This document shows, piece after piece, positions 1 through 8,265 of a stretch of 64,000 bases of DNA (its first letter is position 1; the number at the start of each line of letters is the position of its first letter). The position numbers and the translations under genes are program-made. Under the pieces are notes generated by a model. It was not told the DNA's origin. It saw only the letters and a program-made list of their open reading frames with translations, and did not search any database. This stretch comes from JAAYCI01 sp964550985. Lineage in GTDB: Bacteria > Bacillota > Clostridia > Oscillospirales > Ruminococcaceae. The stretch spans positions 21,406 through 85,405 of the forward strand of contig CAZKBM010000004.1 of NCBI GenBank assembly GCA_964550985.1, written 5' to 3'.

Positions 1-1219
1 TCCGCCGCACCGGGGCCGTAACGCCGGGTGTTACAATTTCCAGCTGCTCTATCAGTTCTTCGGCCAGTTTTTTGGGGGTTTTCCTGTCCAGCCAAAAGCC
101 CTTTTGGTCGCGGTAGCTTTTCAGCATCACATTGTCCACCATGTCCAAGTTGGCCACAAGGCCCATACCCAGGCGGTCCTCGGGCACAAAGGCGCTTTTT
201 ACCCCCTTGTGCCAGCGCTGGGTGTTGCTGCAATGGGTAATGTCCTCCCGCACCTCGCCGTCCACATAGGTAACCTTACCTTCGGCCACAGGGTGCATCC
301 CCATAAGCGATTCACACAGTTCTTTCTGCCCGCTGCCCGCAATGCCGGCAACGCCCAAAATTTCGCCGCCATGCAGGGTAAAACTCACATCATTTAGTGC
401 TTTTATTCCCTCTGCGTCCAGGCAGGTCAGGTGTTCTACCACCAGGCGCTCGGGGGTATCCTCCATTTTTTCGCGGGCAATTTGCAGGTTCACCGCACGG
501 CCCACCATCCCCTCGGTCAAAGATTGTACGCTGGCCTCGCTGGTGTTTACGGTGTCCACACAAACCCCTTTGCGCAAAATGCTCACCCGGTCTGAGATGG
601 CCAGCACCTCGTTCAATTTATGGGTGATGATGATAACCGCCTTGTTGTCGTTTTTCATGTTGCGCAAAATATCAAATAGCTTCTCGGTCTCCTGCGGGGT
701 AAGCACCGCGGTGGGCTCGTCCAATATCAGGGTTACCGCGCCGCGGTACAGCACCTTTAAAATCTCTACGGTCTGTTTTTCACTAACCGACATATTGTAT
801 ATTTTCTTGTTCGGGTCAATCACAAAACCGTAGCGGTTTGCAATCTCGCTAATCTCTTTTGCCACGGCCGCGCGGTTCACGCTAACCCCACCTGGCAGCC
901 CCAGCACAATATTTTCGGCCGCAGTTAACACATCCACCAGCTTAAAATGCTGGTGAATCATGCCTATGCCAAGGTCAAAGGCATCTTTGGGAGAGCGGAT
1001 GACAACCTCTTGCCCATCCACATAAATTTCACCGCTATCGGGGAAATAAATGCCCGATAGCATGTTCATCAGCGTGGTTTTGCCAGAGCCATTTTCCCCC
1101 AGAAGGGCCAATATTTCCCCCTGGCGCACGTCCATGCTAACATTTTCATTCGCATGTACCGAGCCAAAACATTTTGTAATATTGCACATGCGTATGGCTT
1201 GCTTTTGCGCATTTTCCAA
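1..1219 (-). CDS. BMP-type nucleoside ABC transporter, ATP-binding protein (partial)
   Basis: Energises import of the ligand bound by the lipoprotein encoded upstream (2928-1651). About 406 codons are present and the C-terminus lies beyond base 1. The first ABC domain shows a Walker A of the form GENGSGKTT about 50 residues in. The second domain begins before the edge and ends in a stretch around EELIEQLEIVTPGV that resembles YufO/RbsA-type ATPases with two fused ABC domains. The start is uncertain: TTG at 1219 sits 11 nt after an AAAGGGG Shine-Dalgarno. GTG at 1231 is in frame but abuts that element, and ATG at 1189 would trim the N-terminus. Association with BMP lipoproteins is known for this family; nucleoside specificity is inferred from the neighbour and the purine riboswitch. 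Confidence 0.9.
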   Translation of the reverse strand, partial: MENAQKQAIRMCNITKCFGSVHANENVSMDVRQGEILALLGENGSGKTTLMNMLSGIYFPDSGEIYVDGQEVVIRSPKDAFDLGIGMIHQHFKLVDVLTAAENIVLGLPGGVSVNRAAVAKEISEIANRYGFVIDPNKKIYNMSVSEKQTVEILKVLYRGAVTLILDEPTAVLTPQETEKLFDILRNMKNDNKAVIIITHKLNEVLAISDRVSILRKGVCVDTVNTSEASVQSLTEGMVGRAVNLQIAREKMEDTPERLVVEHLTCLDAEGIKALNDVSFTLHGGEILGVAGIAGSGQKELCESLMGMHPVAEGKVTYVDGEVREDITHCSNTQRWHKGVKSAFVPEDRLGMGLVANLDMVDNVMLKSYRDQKGFWLDRKTPKKLAEELIEQLEIVTPGVTAPVRR

Positions 1220-1299
1220 AAAAACATTCACCCCTTTTTTTAACAGATGCCCCGCACGATGAAGAGGAGAAGCCCTTGCGGGGGATGAAGCCTGCCATT

Positions 1300-1459
1300 A
1301 GAGCAGATTAACAAAACATAGATATAGCGAACGCAGGCAGAAACGGTGCAGGGCAAGGCGGAGGAATGAGCAATACTGTATGTATTGCGATTGACGACAA
1401 CGCAGCCATTCGCCGTTTCTGCCAAGAGCAGCATATCTCATGTTATGTTCATTTGCTCT
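1300..1459 (-). repeat. Palindromic element A, copy 1 (160 bp)
   Basis: 160-bp non-coding element with imperfect terminal inverted repeats (AGAGCAAATGAACA at one end, TGTTAATCTGCTCT at the other). It has inner arms GGCAGAAACGG/CCGTTTCTGCC and a central hairpin GCAATAC-N5-GTATTGC, so one strand can fold into one long stem. A second copy of the same length lies at 62006-62165 in the opposite orientation and differs at only about five positions by eye. It is MITE-like, and no transposase is nearby. Confidence 0.85.
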
Positions 1460-1571
1460 GACTGTACACCAAAAGCCAATACAATACCCCTGCCATTTCT
1501 GAAAAGCCAACACCGCCTATTGATGCCGGAAATAAGGCTGTGCCGGCTTTGTGTGGTGTTCTCTAAGAAAA

Positions 1572-1600
1572 TGGGCGGCGGCCGGCTATGGCCACCGCCC
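1572..1600 (-). terminator. Stem-loop after the BMP lipoprotein gene
   Basis: On the minus strand a GGGCGGTGGCC / GGCCGCCGCCC stem with a short loop is followed by ATTTTCTT, about 50 nt past the stop codon of the lipoprotein gene. It may act as a partial terminator or 3' stabiliser between the lipoprotein and ATPase genes. The 431-bp gap 1220-1650 otherwise holds only repeat element A. Confidence 0.55.
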
Positions 1601-1650
1601 ATCAAAACATCTTGGCAAAGCTGCCTGTTGTGCTTTATGCGCTGTTTATA

Positions 1651-2928
1651 TTACTCAATAATGTTGATGCCTTTTAGGCTGTTGCCGGGCGCAGGGTTAA
1701 AGGCCGGGGCCGAAAAATCGGCCGACTCTTCAAACACCGAGTTTTCATCTTCAAAGGTGAAGATGAGGTCCCCGTCGAAGTTGTACAGTTCCAAAGGCTT
1801 ACCGTCTTTATCCACCAATGCGCCCTGGAATACCATCTGCTTGCCGCTCAAAATATCGGCAATCGCCGCGTCAATGGCCTCTTGGGTGCCCTCGGCCGCA
1901 ATGTCTTTGTTCAGGGGGCTCAGGTAGGCGGCGCCCGCATCGGTAGCGCCCTCCACAATACCCATATCCCAGTCCATCGGAATGGCTGTACCGTCTATCA
2001 CGTGCTGCACGGCCTCGGTCATGTAAATACCCCAGTTAATACGGGCCGAAAGTAAGCTGGCTTTGGGGGCGGCTGAGACCATATCGTTGTTGTAACCCAC
2101 GTGGAAGGCGCCGCCGTCCTGCGCGGCAATGGCGGGGGTCACGCTGTCCGAGTGCTGGGAAATCACGCCCGCGCCGCTGTTAATCAGGCGTTCGGCAATC
2201 TCCTTTTCCTTTTGGGCCTCGCCCCAGCTACCCAGGTAGATAACGTCCATGGTCACTTCGGGATAAACGCTTTGCGCGCCCAGGAAGAAGGCGGTATAGC
2301 CGCTGATGACCTCGGCGTAGGGAACGGCGGCCACATAGCCCAGTTTGGGGTTGCCAATCTCTTTGGCCTTTAAGCCCGCGGCAATGCCGCCAAGGTAGCG
2401 GGCCTCGTGAATTTTGGCAAAGTAGTTGTGCAGGTTATCCAGTTCCGCAAAGTGGGCGTCCACACCGGTGGCATGGGCAAACTGCACTTCGGGGTACTCT
2501 TTGGCCATCTCGGCCACGGTGGGGCCATAGCCAAAGCTGGTGGCAAAAATAATCTGGCAACCGGCCTCTACCAGCTCCTGCAGGGCCGAGCGGGTGGCCG
2601 CTGCGTCCTGGTCAGAGATATTGAATTTCGGGATGTACTGGTCCTCGCTCAGGCCCAGTTTTTCAATCATGTACTTGGCGCCCAAATCGTGGTTATAGGT
2701 ATAACCTTGGTCAGAGGGGTCCAAAATATGTACAACGCCAATTTTCAAATCTTCCTTCGCAATACCGCTGCCAGAGGCGGCGGGCTGTGTACTGCCGCTG
2801 GCAGCCGGGGCCGTGCTTGCAGCCGAAGCCGCGCCCGAAGCCGCCGCAGAAGAGGATGCCGCACCGCCACAGGCGGCCAGCGAGAGCACCAACACCAGTG
2901 CAAGAGCAAAGCTAAGCAACTTTTTCAT
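1651..2928 (-). CDS. BMP family (Med/PnrA-like) nucleoside-binding lipoprotein
   Basis: Extracellular solute-binding lipoprotein of 425 aa. Signal peptide 1-19 ends in a lipobox LAAC with Cys20, followed by an Ala/Ser-rich linker to about residue 55. The mature part begins with the family pattern KIGVVHILDPSDQGY and continues with RYLGGIAAGLKAK and GYVAAVPYAEVISGYTAF, typical of Med/PnrA proteins that bind purine nucleosides. The ATG at 2928 has a GGGAGG ribosome site. It is the first gene of a transporter operon continuing into the ATPase. Its 5' leader of about 410 nt carries a purine riboswitch aptamer, which supports a purine nucleoside ligand. Confidence is high for the family and moderate for the ligand. 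Confidence 0.93.
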   Translation of the reverse strand: MKKLLSFALALVLVLSLAACGGAASSSAAASGAASAASTAPAASGSTQPAASGSGIAKEDLKIGVVHILDPSDQGYTYNHDLGAKYMIEKLGLSEDQYIPKFNISDQDAAATRSALQELVEAGCQIIFATSFGYGPTVAEMAKEYPEVQFAHATGVDAHFAELDNLHNYFAKIHEARYLGGIAAGLKAKEIGNPKLGYVAAVPYAEVISGYTAFFLGAQSVYPEVTMDVIYLGSWGEAQKEKEIAERLINSGAGVISQHSDSVTPAIAAQDGGAFHVGYNNDMVSAAPKASLLSARINWGIYMTEAVQHVIDGTAIPMDWDMGIVEGATDAGAAYLSPLNKDIAAEGTQEAIDAAIADILSGKQMVFQGALVDKDGKPLELYNFDGDLIFTFEDENSVFEESADFSAPAFNPAPGNSLKGINIIE

Positions 2929-3239
2929 AGTATTCCTCCCTATTCTACTCTACGCGCCTTTCGCCCTGTGGCACACCGGAAATGAGAAAGGCGCTAAGGG
3001 CTTTCCGGCGCGGGTGGTTTCCCACCTTGTAAGGGCTTTGTACAAAACACCTGCATCATACCTGCGAAACGAAATATACGGAGCGAAAGCCTACTGCCAC
3101 CCCTCCCAGCGGCAGATATTGCCTGGTAAATTGCTTCGCAAGCTTACTAATAAAGATAACAGAAATCCACTACAAAATCCAGCAATAAAAAAGCACCGCA
3201 AGCCCTGCCCCTAAAGTTGCCCACACAAAAATGCCAGGC

Positions 3240-3306
3240 AACTTGTAGGCAACCTTTTACGGTGGTTGGTAGAGACGCCCGCCCCTATTGCAGGCCTATA
3301 CAAGTT
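3240..3306 (-). ncRNA. Purine (guanine-type) riboswitch aptamer
   Basis: A 67-nt minus-strand segment has the three-way-junction layout of the purine class. P1 is AACUUGUA/UACAAGUU. P2 is CCUGC/GCGGG closing a 7-nt loop. J2/3 is GUCUCUACC, P3 is CAACC/GGUUG, and L3 contains the invariant CCGUAAA. The J3/1 segment GCCUAC places a C at the ligand-pairing position (74 in the xpt numbering), which predicts guanine rather than adenine. J2/3 keeps the U equivalent to U51, arguing against the 2'-deoxyguanosine variant. The loop corresponding to L2 is AAUAGGG, close to but not identical with the usual GAUAUGG. Just downstream AAGUUGCC can pair with GGCAACUU, competing with the 3' strand of P1, so it is a candidate switching helix. 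Confidence 0.88.
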
Positions 3307-3347
3307 CACATAGAAGTGACCACATATTTTTCGAATTCTTATTGTGT

Positions 3348-3376
3348 ATTTTACCCAAAATATTCGCAATTGTCAA
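3348..3376 (-). promoter_or_regulatory. Sigma-70 promoter of the BMP transporter operon
   Basis: TTGACA at 3376-3371, a 17-nt spacer, then TAAAAT at 3353-3348 on the minus strand. Predicted transcription start is near 3341, about 35 nt before the riboswitch aptamer and about 410 nt before the ATG at 2928. The 516-bp gap 2929-3444 holds only this promoter, the riboswitch and its long expression platform. Confidence 0.85.
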
Positions 3377-3444
3377 GCGAAATAATGGATTATTTTGCCA
3401 TTTATTTTTCTTGCCACCGGCGACGCCACCTTTTTTGGCACAGT

Positions 3445-3873
3445 TTACAGCAGTTCTTCCAACAGGCCTATAGCTGTGGCCACGGCCAGGGGGCAGCACT
3501 GCCGCATAAGGCCTTTATCCAGCACAATTTGCCGCTCATGCGGCAGGCTTATGTCATATCCCAAAATCTCCCGGCACTGGGTAGCGCCCATCTTTTGGCA
3601 AAACCCGGCGCGAAAGGCGGCCACCTTGCGTTTTATATCCTCTTTTCCCTCTATATCCGCGGGTTTACAGTGCCCATAGCGGGCGCCCAGCGCTATCACA
3701 GCGCCTGTTACGGCGCCACAGGCGTCGCCTGCAAACATCCCCCCGCCAAAACCCGCTGCCAGCCGCAGGGCCTGCTTTTTTGTGTAGCCCAGCTTTGGCC
3801 CCGCCCAGGCAAACACCACCTGCCCACAGTCAAAGCCCCGGCCAAACGCCTCCCATATCTCTGCTTCTGTCAT
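3445..3873 (-). CDS. C_GCAxxG_C_C family redox-type protein
   Basis: 142-aa cytosolic protein with the cysteine spacing of the C_GCAxxG_C_C family: FDCGQ near residue 16, GDACGAVTGA near 52, GHC near 69, then later cysteines including a CC pair near the C-terminus. The family is thought to be redox-active or metal-binding but its reaction is not defined. The ATG overlaps the stop codon of the upstream ATPase gene (ATGA), so it should be translationally coupled to the YnjBCD-like transporter. That suggests a role linked to the imported substrate, which is inference. Confidence 0.8.
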   Translation of the reverse strand: MTEAEIWEAFGRGFDCGQVVFAWAGPKLGYTKKQALRLAAGFGGGMFAGDACGAVTGAVIALGARYGHCKPADIEGKEDIKRKVAAFRAGFCQKMGATQCREILGYDISLPHERQIVLDKGLMRQCCPLAVATAIGLLEELL

Positions 3874-4898
3874 GCCCTCTCCTCCTGTGCAATTAGGCAG
3901 GCCCGGCCTTCCTCTACACTAAGCCCCAGTTGCCGCCCCACCTCCAACTCGCATTTTGGGGGCAATTCCCCGCGTATCTCCCTCCCGGTGGCCAAATGCC
4001 GAAATACCGCCATACGGCAGCTACCGGCATACTGTTCCCGCGCCAGCAAAAAGCCCTGGCCCCCTTCCGTCACCCGCAGTGCGTGGGGGCGCAGCACCGC
4101 AAGGTACGCCCCCTCTTTTTGGGTGGCGGCAAAGCTGAATAGTTCGCAGGTAAAACGGCCGTTTTGCACCCGTCCGGGCAAAAAAGCCGCCTCGCCAAAA
4201 TAGGCGGCGGCCTCGCGGCTGGCGGGCCGTTCATACACCTCCCTGGGGCTGCCCGTCTGCAGCACACGCCCCTCTTGCAACAGCACCAAACTGTCCGACA
4301 TCCCCAGCGCCTCTTTTGCGTCGTGCGTCACCAGCAGGGTGGTCATGCCAAATTCACGGTGCAGGCTGTGCACCAGGGCGCGCATATCCTCGCGCAGGCT
4401 CTCGTCCAGGCCGGTGAAGGGCTCGTCCAGCAGCAGCACGCCGGGGTTCGCAGCCAAAGCCCGCGCCAGGGCCACCCGCTGCTGCTGCCCGCCCGAAAGT
4501 TTGGCCGGCTTGCGCCCGGCAAGGCCGCCCAGCTGCACCCGCTGTAACAGTTCCGTGGCCTTTTTCAGGTACTCTTTTTTGGGCATACCCTGCATCCGTA
4601 GGGGGAACCCCACGTTCTCGGCCGCCGTCAGATGCGGGAAAAGCCGCATATCCTGAAACACAATCACCGCGCCCCGGCGGTGGGGGGGCAGGGCGTCCGC
4701 AGGTTTTTCGTCCAGCCACACCCGGCCCGCGCTAGGGGGCAGCAGGCCCGCAATGGCCTTTAACAGGGTACTTTTGCCACAGCCCGAAGGGCCCAAAATC
4801 GACACGAACGCCCGCTGGGGCGCCGTAAAGCAGATATCGTGCAAAATCTCCCTGCCTGTGAGTGTAACGCACAAGTTTTCCACTTTCAATTTGTTCAT
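3870..4898 (-). CDS. YnjD/PotA-like ABC transporter ATP-binding protein
   Basis: 342-aa ATPase that powers the importer formed with the two permeases encoded upstream. It has Walker A GPSGCGKST, an LSGGQQQRVALARAL signature, Walker B LLLDEPFTGLD and a His switch in LLVTHD. A C-terminal TOBE-like region from about residue 235 is typical of the spermidine/iron/thiamine importer class. The ATG at 4898 follows GGAGG at good spacing and overlaps the stop of the permease gene; an in-frame ATG 60 nt upstream lacks such a site. Substrate is unknown. The companion binding protein is of the YnjB type, a relative of thiamine-binding proteins. Confidence 0.92.
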   Translation of the reverse strand: MNKLKVENLCVTLTGREILHDICFTAPQRAFVSILGPSGCGKSTLLKAIAGLLPPSAGRVWLDEKPADALPPHRRGAVIVFQDMRLFPHLTAAENVGFPLRMQGMPKKEYLKKATELLQRVQLGGLAGRKPAKLSGGQQQRVALARALAANPGVLLLDEPFTGLDESLREDMRALVHSLHREFGMTTLLVTHDAKEALGMSDSLVLLQEGRVLQTGSPREVYERPASREAAAYFGEAAFLPGRVQNGRFTCELFSFAATQKEGAYLAVLRPHALRVTEGGQGFLLAREQYAGSCRMAVFRHLATGREIRGELPPKCELEVGRQLGLSVEEGRACLIAQEERA

Positions 4899-5710
4899 GG
4901 CGCGGCCTCCTCCCCTTTTGGGCCGGGTGCAACCCAGCGGCGAATCAGCCCCTCGCACAGGGCAAACACCAGCAGCATCGAAACCAAAAACAGCAGCGCG
5001 TAGGCGCTTGCCAGGCTGCGGTCTCCACCCGAGATAAAGGGCACCATCACCACCGATAGGGTTTGCACCCTGCCGCCGCCCAGCAGCAGGGTTAAAAAAT
5101 ATTGGCTGAACGAGATGATAAATGCCATGCTGAAGGCCGATAAGGCCCCCTGCAAAAGCCCCGGCAACGAGGCCAAAAAGAACGCCCGCAGGGGCGGGCA
5201 GCCCAGTAGCTGGGCCTGTTCCTCCAGCCCTTTACCCAAAGCGGCCGTCACATCCGTTAAAATATTTACCGTGTAGGGCAGTGCGCAAATCACATGCGCC
5301 AGCACCACGCCAAACAGGCTATCGCCCCAGCCCCAGCGCAAAAACAATACCTGCACGCCCATGGCAAACACCGTACTGGGCACCAAAATAGGCAGCACGC
5401 TGGCAAACAAAACCAGCCCCCGCCCGGTAAAGCGGTAAAGCGCCAGCGCCCGTGCCGCCAGCAAGCCCACCAGGGTGGCCAGCACCGCCACACTTAGCGA
5501 AAGCAAAATGCTGCTGCCCAGCACTGCGGGGGCCTTGGCCTGCGGGCCAAACAGTTCCTGTATGCCGCGCAGGGAAAACCCTCCCGGCAGCAGGTTTGGA
5601 AAGGGCCAGCGGCTGGCAAAACTCCACACCAGCAAAAGCAATAGGGGCAACAGCACACACACCGCCGCCACCAGCAAAAGCAGTCGCAAAAACAAGGGTT
5701 TACCCCGCAT
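4895..5710 (-). CDS. ABC transporter permease (YnjC/ThiP-like, second subunit)
   Basis: 271-aa inner-membrane permease with about six hydrophobic helices. An EAA-type coupling loop near residues 160-180 (around EQAQLLGCPPLRAFF) contacts the ATPase. It starts at ATG 5710 with a GAGGAGGGGG ribosome site and overlaps the end of the preceding permease gene by 11 nt. It forms the membrane channel together with the 292-aa permease; in E. coli YnjC both halves are one longer protein, here they are split. Confidence 0.9.
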   Translation of the reverse strand: MRGKPLFLRLLLLVAAVCVLLPLLLLLVWSFASRWPFPNLLPGGFSLRGIQELFGPQAKAPAVLGSSILLSLSVAVLATLVGLLAARALALYRFTGRGLVLFASVLPILVPSTVFAMGVQVLFLRWGWGDSLFGVVLAHVICALPYTVNILTDVTAALGKGLEEQAQLLGCPPLRAFFLASLPGLLQGALSAFSMAFIISFSQYFLTLLLGGGRVQTLSVVMVPFISGGDRSLASAYALLFLVSMLLVFALCEGLIRRWVAPGPKGEEAAP

Positions 5711-6578
5711 GGCGCGCCCCCTCCTCTATCTTTTTGGTGCTTTGCCGCAATAGCGCAAAAAATAGGGCCGATAAGCCCAGCGTCAACAGCAAAATCACCC
5801 CATTCATGGCCATGGCGTAGGGCCGGTGCAGCAAATCGGGGTGGGTGTACTCAAGGTAAGCCTGCACCGGCAGGGCCCTTGGCAGGGTGGCCCCCAGTAA
5901 AAAAGGCAGCTCGTATGCGCCAAAGGAGTAGGCAAAAATGATGATAAACGCCTTGGCGATGGCGGGTAGCGAAAGGGGCAGCGTCACGGCAAAAAAACCG
6001 CGCAGGGGCGAGGCTCCTAAGGTTGCGGCGGCCTCGCCCAGCCCCGCGCTGATGCCCGCCATCAGGGCCAGCACAAAATAGGCAACAAAGGGGGCTTCTT
6101 TCCAAACATAGGCCAGCAAAATACCGCCGCTGCCCGCGTTGTACAGCAAATTGGGGAAGTCCGCCGGGGCGCCGATAAGCCCCAGTTGGTAACACAACCG
6201 GGCCAAAATGCCGCTTTGCGAAAAGGTTGCCGCCACCATCAGGGCCACCACGGTGTGGGGCACCAAAATGGGCAGGCGGGCTATAAAAAGGGCAAAGCCC
6301 CGCGCCCTGCCGGTGTACACCAGCGCGGCGCAGAGCAAGGTGCCCAAAACCACCGCCGCGGCCGAAGATACCAGCGAGATGTACAGGCTGAGCCGTACTG
6401 AGGCCAAAAAACCGGGGTTTTGCAATATGGCGGCGTAATATTCCAGTGTAAACCGCTTTAGCCCAAAAGCGGGGATGTACCCAAAACTTTGCACCAGTGC
6501 GTTGCCAATACCAAGCAAAAATATGCCCAGCAACAAAAGCAAGGGCAGCACCAGCAAATAAGGGGTTAACTTGCGCAT
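5700..6578 (-). CDS. ABC transporter permease (YnjC/PotB-like, first subunit)
   Basis: 292-aa permease with about six predicted transmembrane helices and an EAA-type loop (GEAAATLGASPLRGFFAVTLP) in the second half. It is encoded after the YnjB-like lipoprotein gene and before the second permease. The ATG at 6578 has an AAAGGCGGG ribosome site. It pairs with the 271-aa permease to translocate the substrate delivered by the lipoprotein. Confidence 0.9.
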   Translation of the reverse strand: MRKLTPYLLVLPLLLLLGIFLLGIGNALVQSFGYIPAFGLKRFTLEYYAAILQNPGFLASVRLSLYISLVSSAAAVVLGTLLCAALVYTGRARGFALFIARLPILVPHTVVALMVAATFSQSGILARLCYQLGLIGAPADFPNLLYNAGSGGILLAYVWKEAPFVAYFVLALMAGISAGLGEAAATLGASPLRGFFAVTLPLSLPAIAKAFIIIFAYSFGAYELPFLLGATLPRALPVQAYLEYTHPDLLHRPYAMAMNGVILLLTLGLSALFFALLRQSTKKIEEGARHAG

Positions 6579-6607
6579 GGCAGCCCGCCTTTCGGGGGTA
6601 TGGCTTT

Positions 6608-6694
6608 TTACAACATTTTCACAAATAACTTACACACCGCACCGGCAAAAACAGTTTTATTCTTCGGTGTAAAACATTTGTTCAAATGCTGTAA
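6608..6694 (-). repeat. Palindromic element C, internally deleted copy (87 bp)
   Basis: It begins TTACAACATTTTCACAAAT and ends ATTTGTTCAAATGCTGTAA. Both ends match the full-length element at 33784-33947 (inverted orientation), but the middle is missing: the two outer segments are joined directly. It lies between the YnjB-like lipoprotein gene and the first permease, where it can form a hairpin in the mRNA. Confidence 0.8.
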
Positions 6695-6732
6695 TTTGCC
6701 CAAAGAAATATCGTACAGCCTCATTTAGTATA

Positions 6733-8043
6733 CTACTTACCCACCACTTCTTCCAGCCAAATCTCCTCAATAATGGGCACCAGTTTGGCGGGCATTTCGG
6801 GCAGGCGTTTTGCCAGCAGTTCCTCCTGGGTCAGTGTACCTTGGCCAATGTCTACCGCCTCAAAGGCTGCGGCCTGTTCCTCGCTCAGGGCAGTGTTATC
6901 CAAAACAGGCAGGGTGTGCAGGGCTGCATACTGCCCGGCCTGCCCCTGGGGCGAAAGGATATAGTTAATGGCCACCATGGCCCCCGCCTTGTTTGGGGCA
7001 TTTTGGGCAATGGCTATATAGTTTGTGTTGCCAATGGTTCCCTTATCAAACAAAAAGGTTTGGGCGGTTTCGGGGTAAAGGCCGTCCTCAATATTCTGCG
7101 CCGCCTCAAAGGGGGCATAGCTCATATACAGCGCCAGTTCCCCGTCGGCAAACATATTGTTCATCTCGGCGCTGGAGGCCGGGAAGGTCTTGCCCTCGTT
7201 CCACAGGTAGGGGTTTAACTGCCGCAGGTATTCCATGGCGGGCTGAATGGCGGCGCGCACCGTCTCCTTGTCCGCCTCCATATCCATAAACTGCTCGTGA
7301 CCACAGATGTCATAAATCACATTCCGCACAAAGGCCGAGCCGGTAAAGTCCGGCAGGGCGGGGTAGCTCACCTGGCCTTTGTACTTTTGGGCAAATTCCA
7401 GCAGGGCCCCTGTGCCGGCCGGGGTCTCCGGGGTGCGGGCGCTGTCGTTTATCAGCACCAATTGGGCCTTGCCATAGGGGGCCTCGTAGCCCTCAATGGG
7501 GTAGCCGAAGTCGTACTGGTTTTCGGCATCCTCTGCGTTTACATATTGCTGGTAAGAGGGCAGGTTTTGCGCAAAGGGCCCAAACAGCAAATCATTCTCC
7601 TTGGCGGAATAAAAATTTTCGCCGTTTATCCAAATCATATCCACCGAGCCGGTCTCCGTACCGGCCTGTTTTTCGCCCGAGAGTTTGGCCAAAATCTGGT
7701 CGATGTCCATGGGCACCAGCTCCAGCGTCAGGTCGTACTCCTTTTTCAGCTTTTCGGCCACTTCCCCGCTCAGGTATTTGTTGCGGTTTTCATCTCCCCC
7801 CCAGCCGTAAAAAGTTACGGTGGTGCCGCGGGCCTGCTCAATAATGCTCTCAAAATCGGCGTTAACATCAAAACCGGCGGCTACGCTTGCAGCCTGTGAA
7901 GAAACCGCTGCACCGGCCGAAGGGCTTTGCGCAGGGGCGGCCTTGGAACTTTGCGCTGAACTTGCGCCGGCGCAGCCCGCCAAAGCCGTAAACAAAACGG
8001 ATGCCAGGGTGAGGGCCAGTGCACTTTTAAACCGTGTTTTCAT
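6733..8043 (-). CDS. YnjB-like ABC transporter solute-binding lipoprotein
   Basis: 436-aa extracellular lipoprotein. Signal peptide with lipobox LAGC (Cys24), a Ser/Ala linker, then a type-2 periplasmic-binding fold. It shares distinctive stretches with E. coli YnjB: a tryptophan-rich FYGWGGDENRN start, SVDMIWINGENF, PDFTGSAF and YLWNEGKTFPAS. It belongs to the YnjBCD importer with the two permeases and ATPase that follow. The substrate is not established for this family (thiamine-like compounds have been suggested). The ribosome site is weak (AGAAGAAAAAG). Element B lies just upstream and element C just downstream. Confidence 0.9.
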   Translation of the reverse strand: MKTRFKSALALTLASVLFTALAGCAGASSAQSSKAAPAQSPSAGAAVSSQAASVAAGFDVNADFESIIEQARGTTVTFYGWGGDENRNKYLSGEVAEKLKKEYDLTLELVPMDIDQILAKLSGEKQAGTETGSVDMIWINGENFYSAKENDLLFGPFAQNLPSYQQYVNAEDAENQYDFGYPIEGYEAPYGKAQLVLINDSARTPETPAGTGALLEFAQKYKGQVSYPALPDFTGSAFVRNVIYDICGHEQFMDMEADKETVRAAIQPAMEYLRQLNPYLWNEGKTFPASSAEMNNMFADGELALYMSYAPFEAAQNIEDGLYPETAQTFLFDKGTIGNTNYIAIAQNAPNKAGAMVAINYILSPQGQAGQYAALHTLPVLDNTALSEEQAAAFEAVDIGQGTLTQEELLAKRLPEMPAKLVPIIEEIWLEEVVGK

Positions 8044-8085
8044 CTTTTTCTTCTTTCACACTCATTTTTGCGTCGCGTTATTACC

Positions 8086-8201
8086 GTTTCTCAAAAAGCT
8101 GTGCAGCAGGTTTTTGAGAAAATCTAATACAGAGTGGAAACTGTTAGGCAGCGCCTGCTTTTTCCCGTTTTTACGCGCTATAGTTTGTTCATTTGCTGTA
8201 A
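8086..8201 (-). repeat. Dispersed repeat element B, copy 1
   Basis: 116-bp non-coding repeat; on the minus strand it begins TACAGCAAATGAACAAAC and ends GCTTTTTGAGAAAC. Copies occur at 10391-10508 (same strand) and 36848-36965 (opposite). Shared landmarks are TAGCGC, CAGGCGCTGC, ACAGTTTC and ACTCTGTAT. It sits in the leader of the YnjB-like gene, where any promoter would have to be in or next to it. Confidence 0.8.
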
Positions 8202-8265
8202 AAAGCTTGTTTCAACATACATTTCCCCATTCGGGCAAGCCTATTAAGCCCAGGGCAACCAAAGG

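Noticed and set aside
1240..1513. Short open frames inside repeat element A
   Set aside because: They recur only because the palindromic repeat is open on both strands; no ribosome site and no conserved domain pattern.
3400..3444. Terminator after the C_GCAxxG_C_C gene
   Set aside because: Only a short GGC/GCC stem is present and the region is occupied by the BMP promoter; too weak to call.
3217..4203. Long plus-strand open frame (328 codons) across the riboswitch and ABC genes
   Set aside because: Antisense shadow of GC-rich minus-strand genes; no ribosome site, composition unlike a protein, and it crosses the promoter and riboswitch.
8044..8265. TPP riboswitch upstream of the YnjB-like transporter
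   Set aside because: No CUGAGA or thi-box pattern; the leader is mostly repeat element B.
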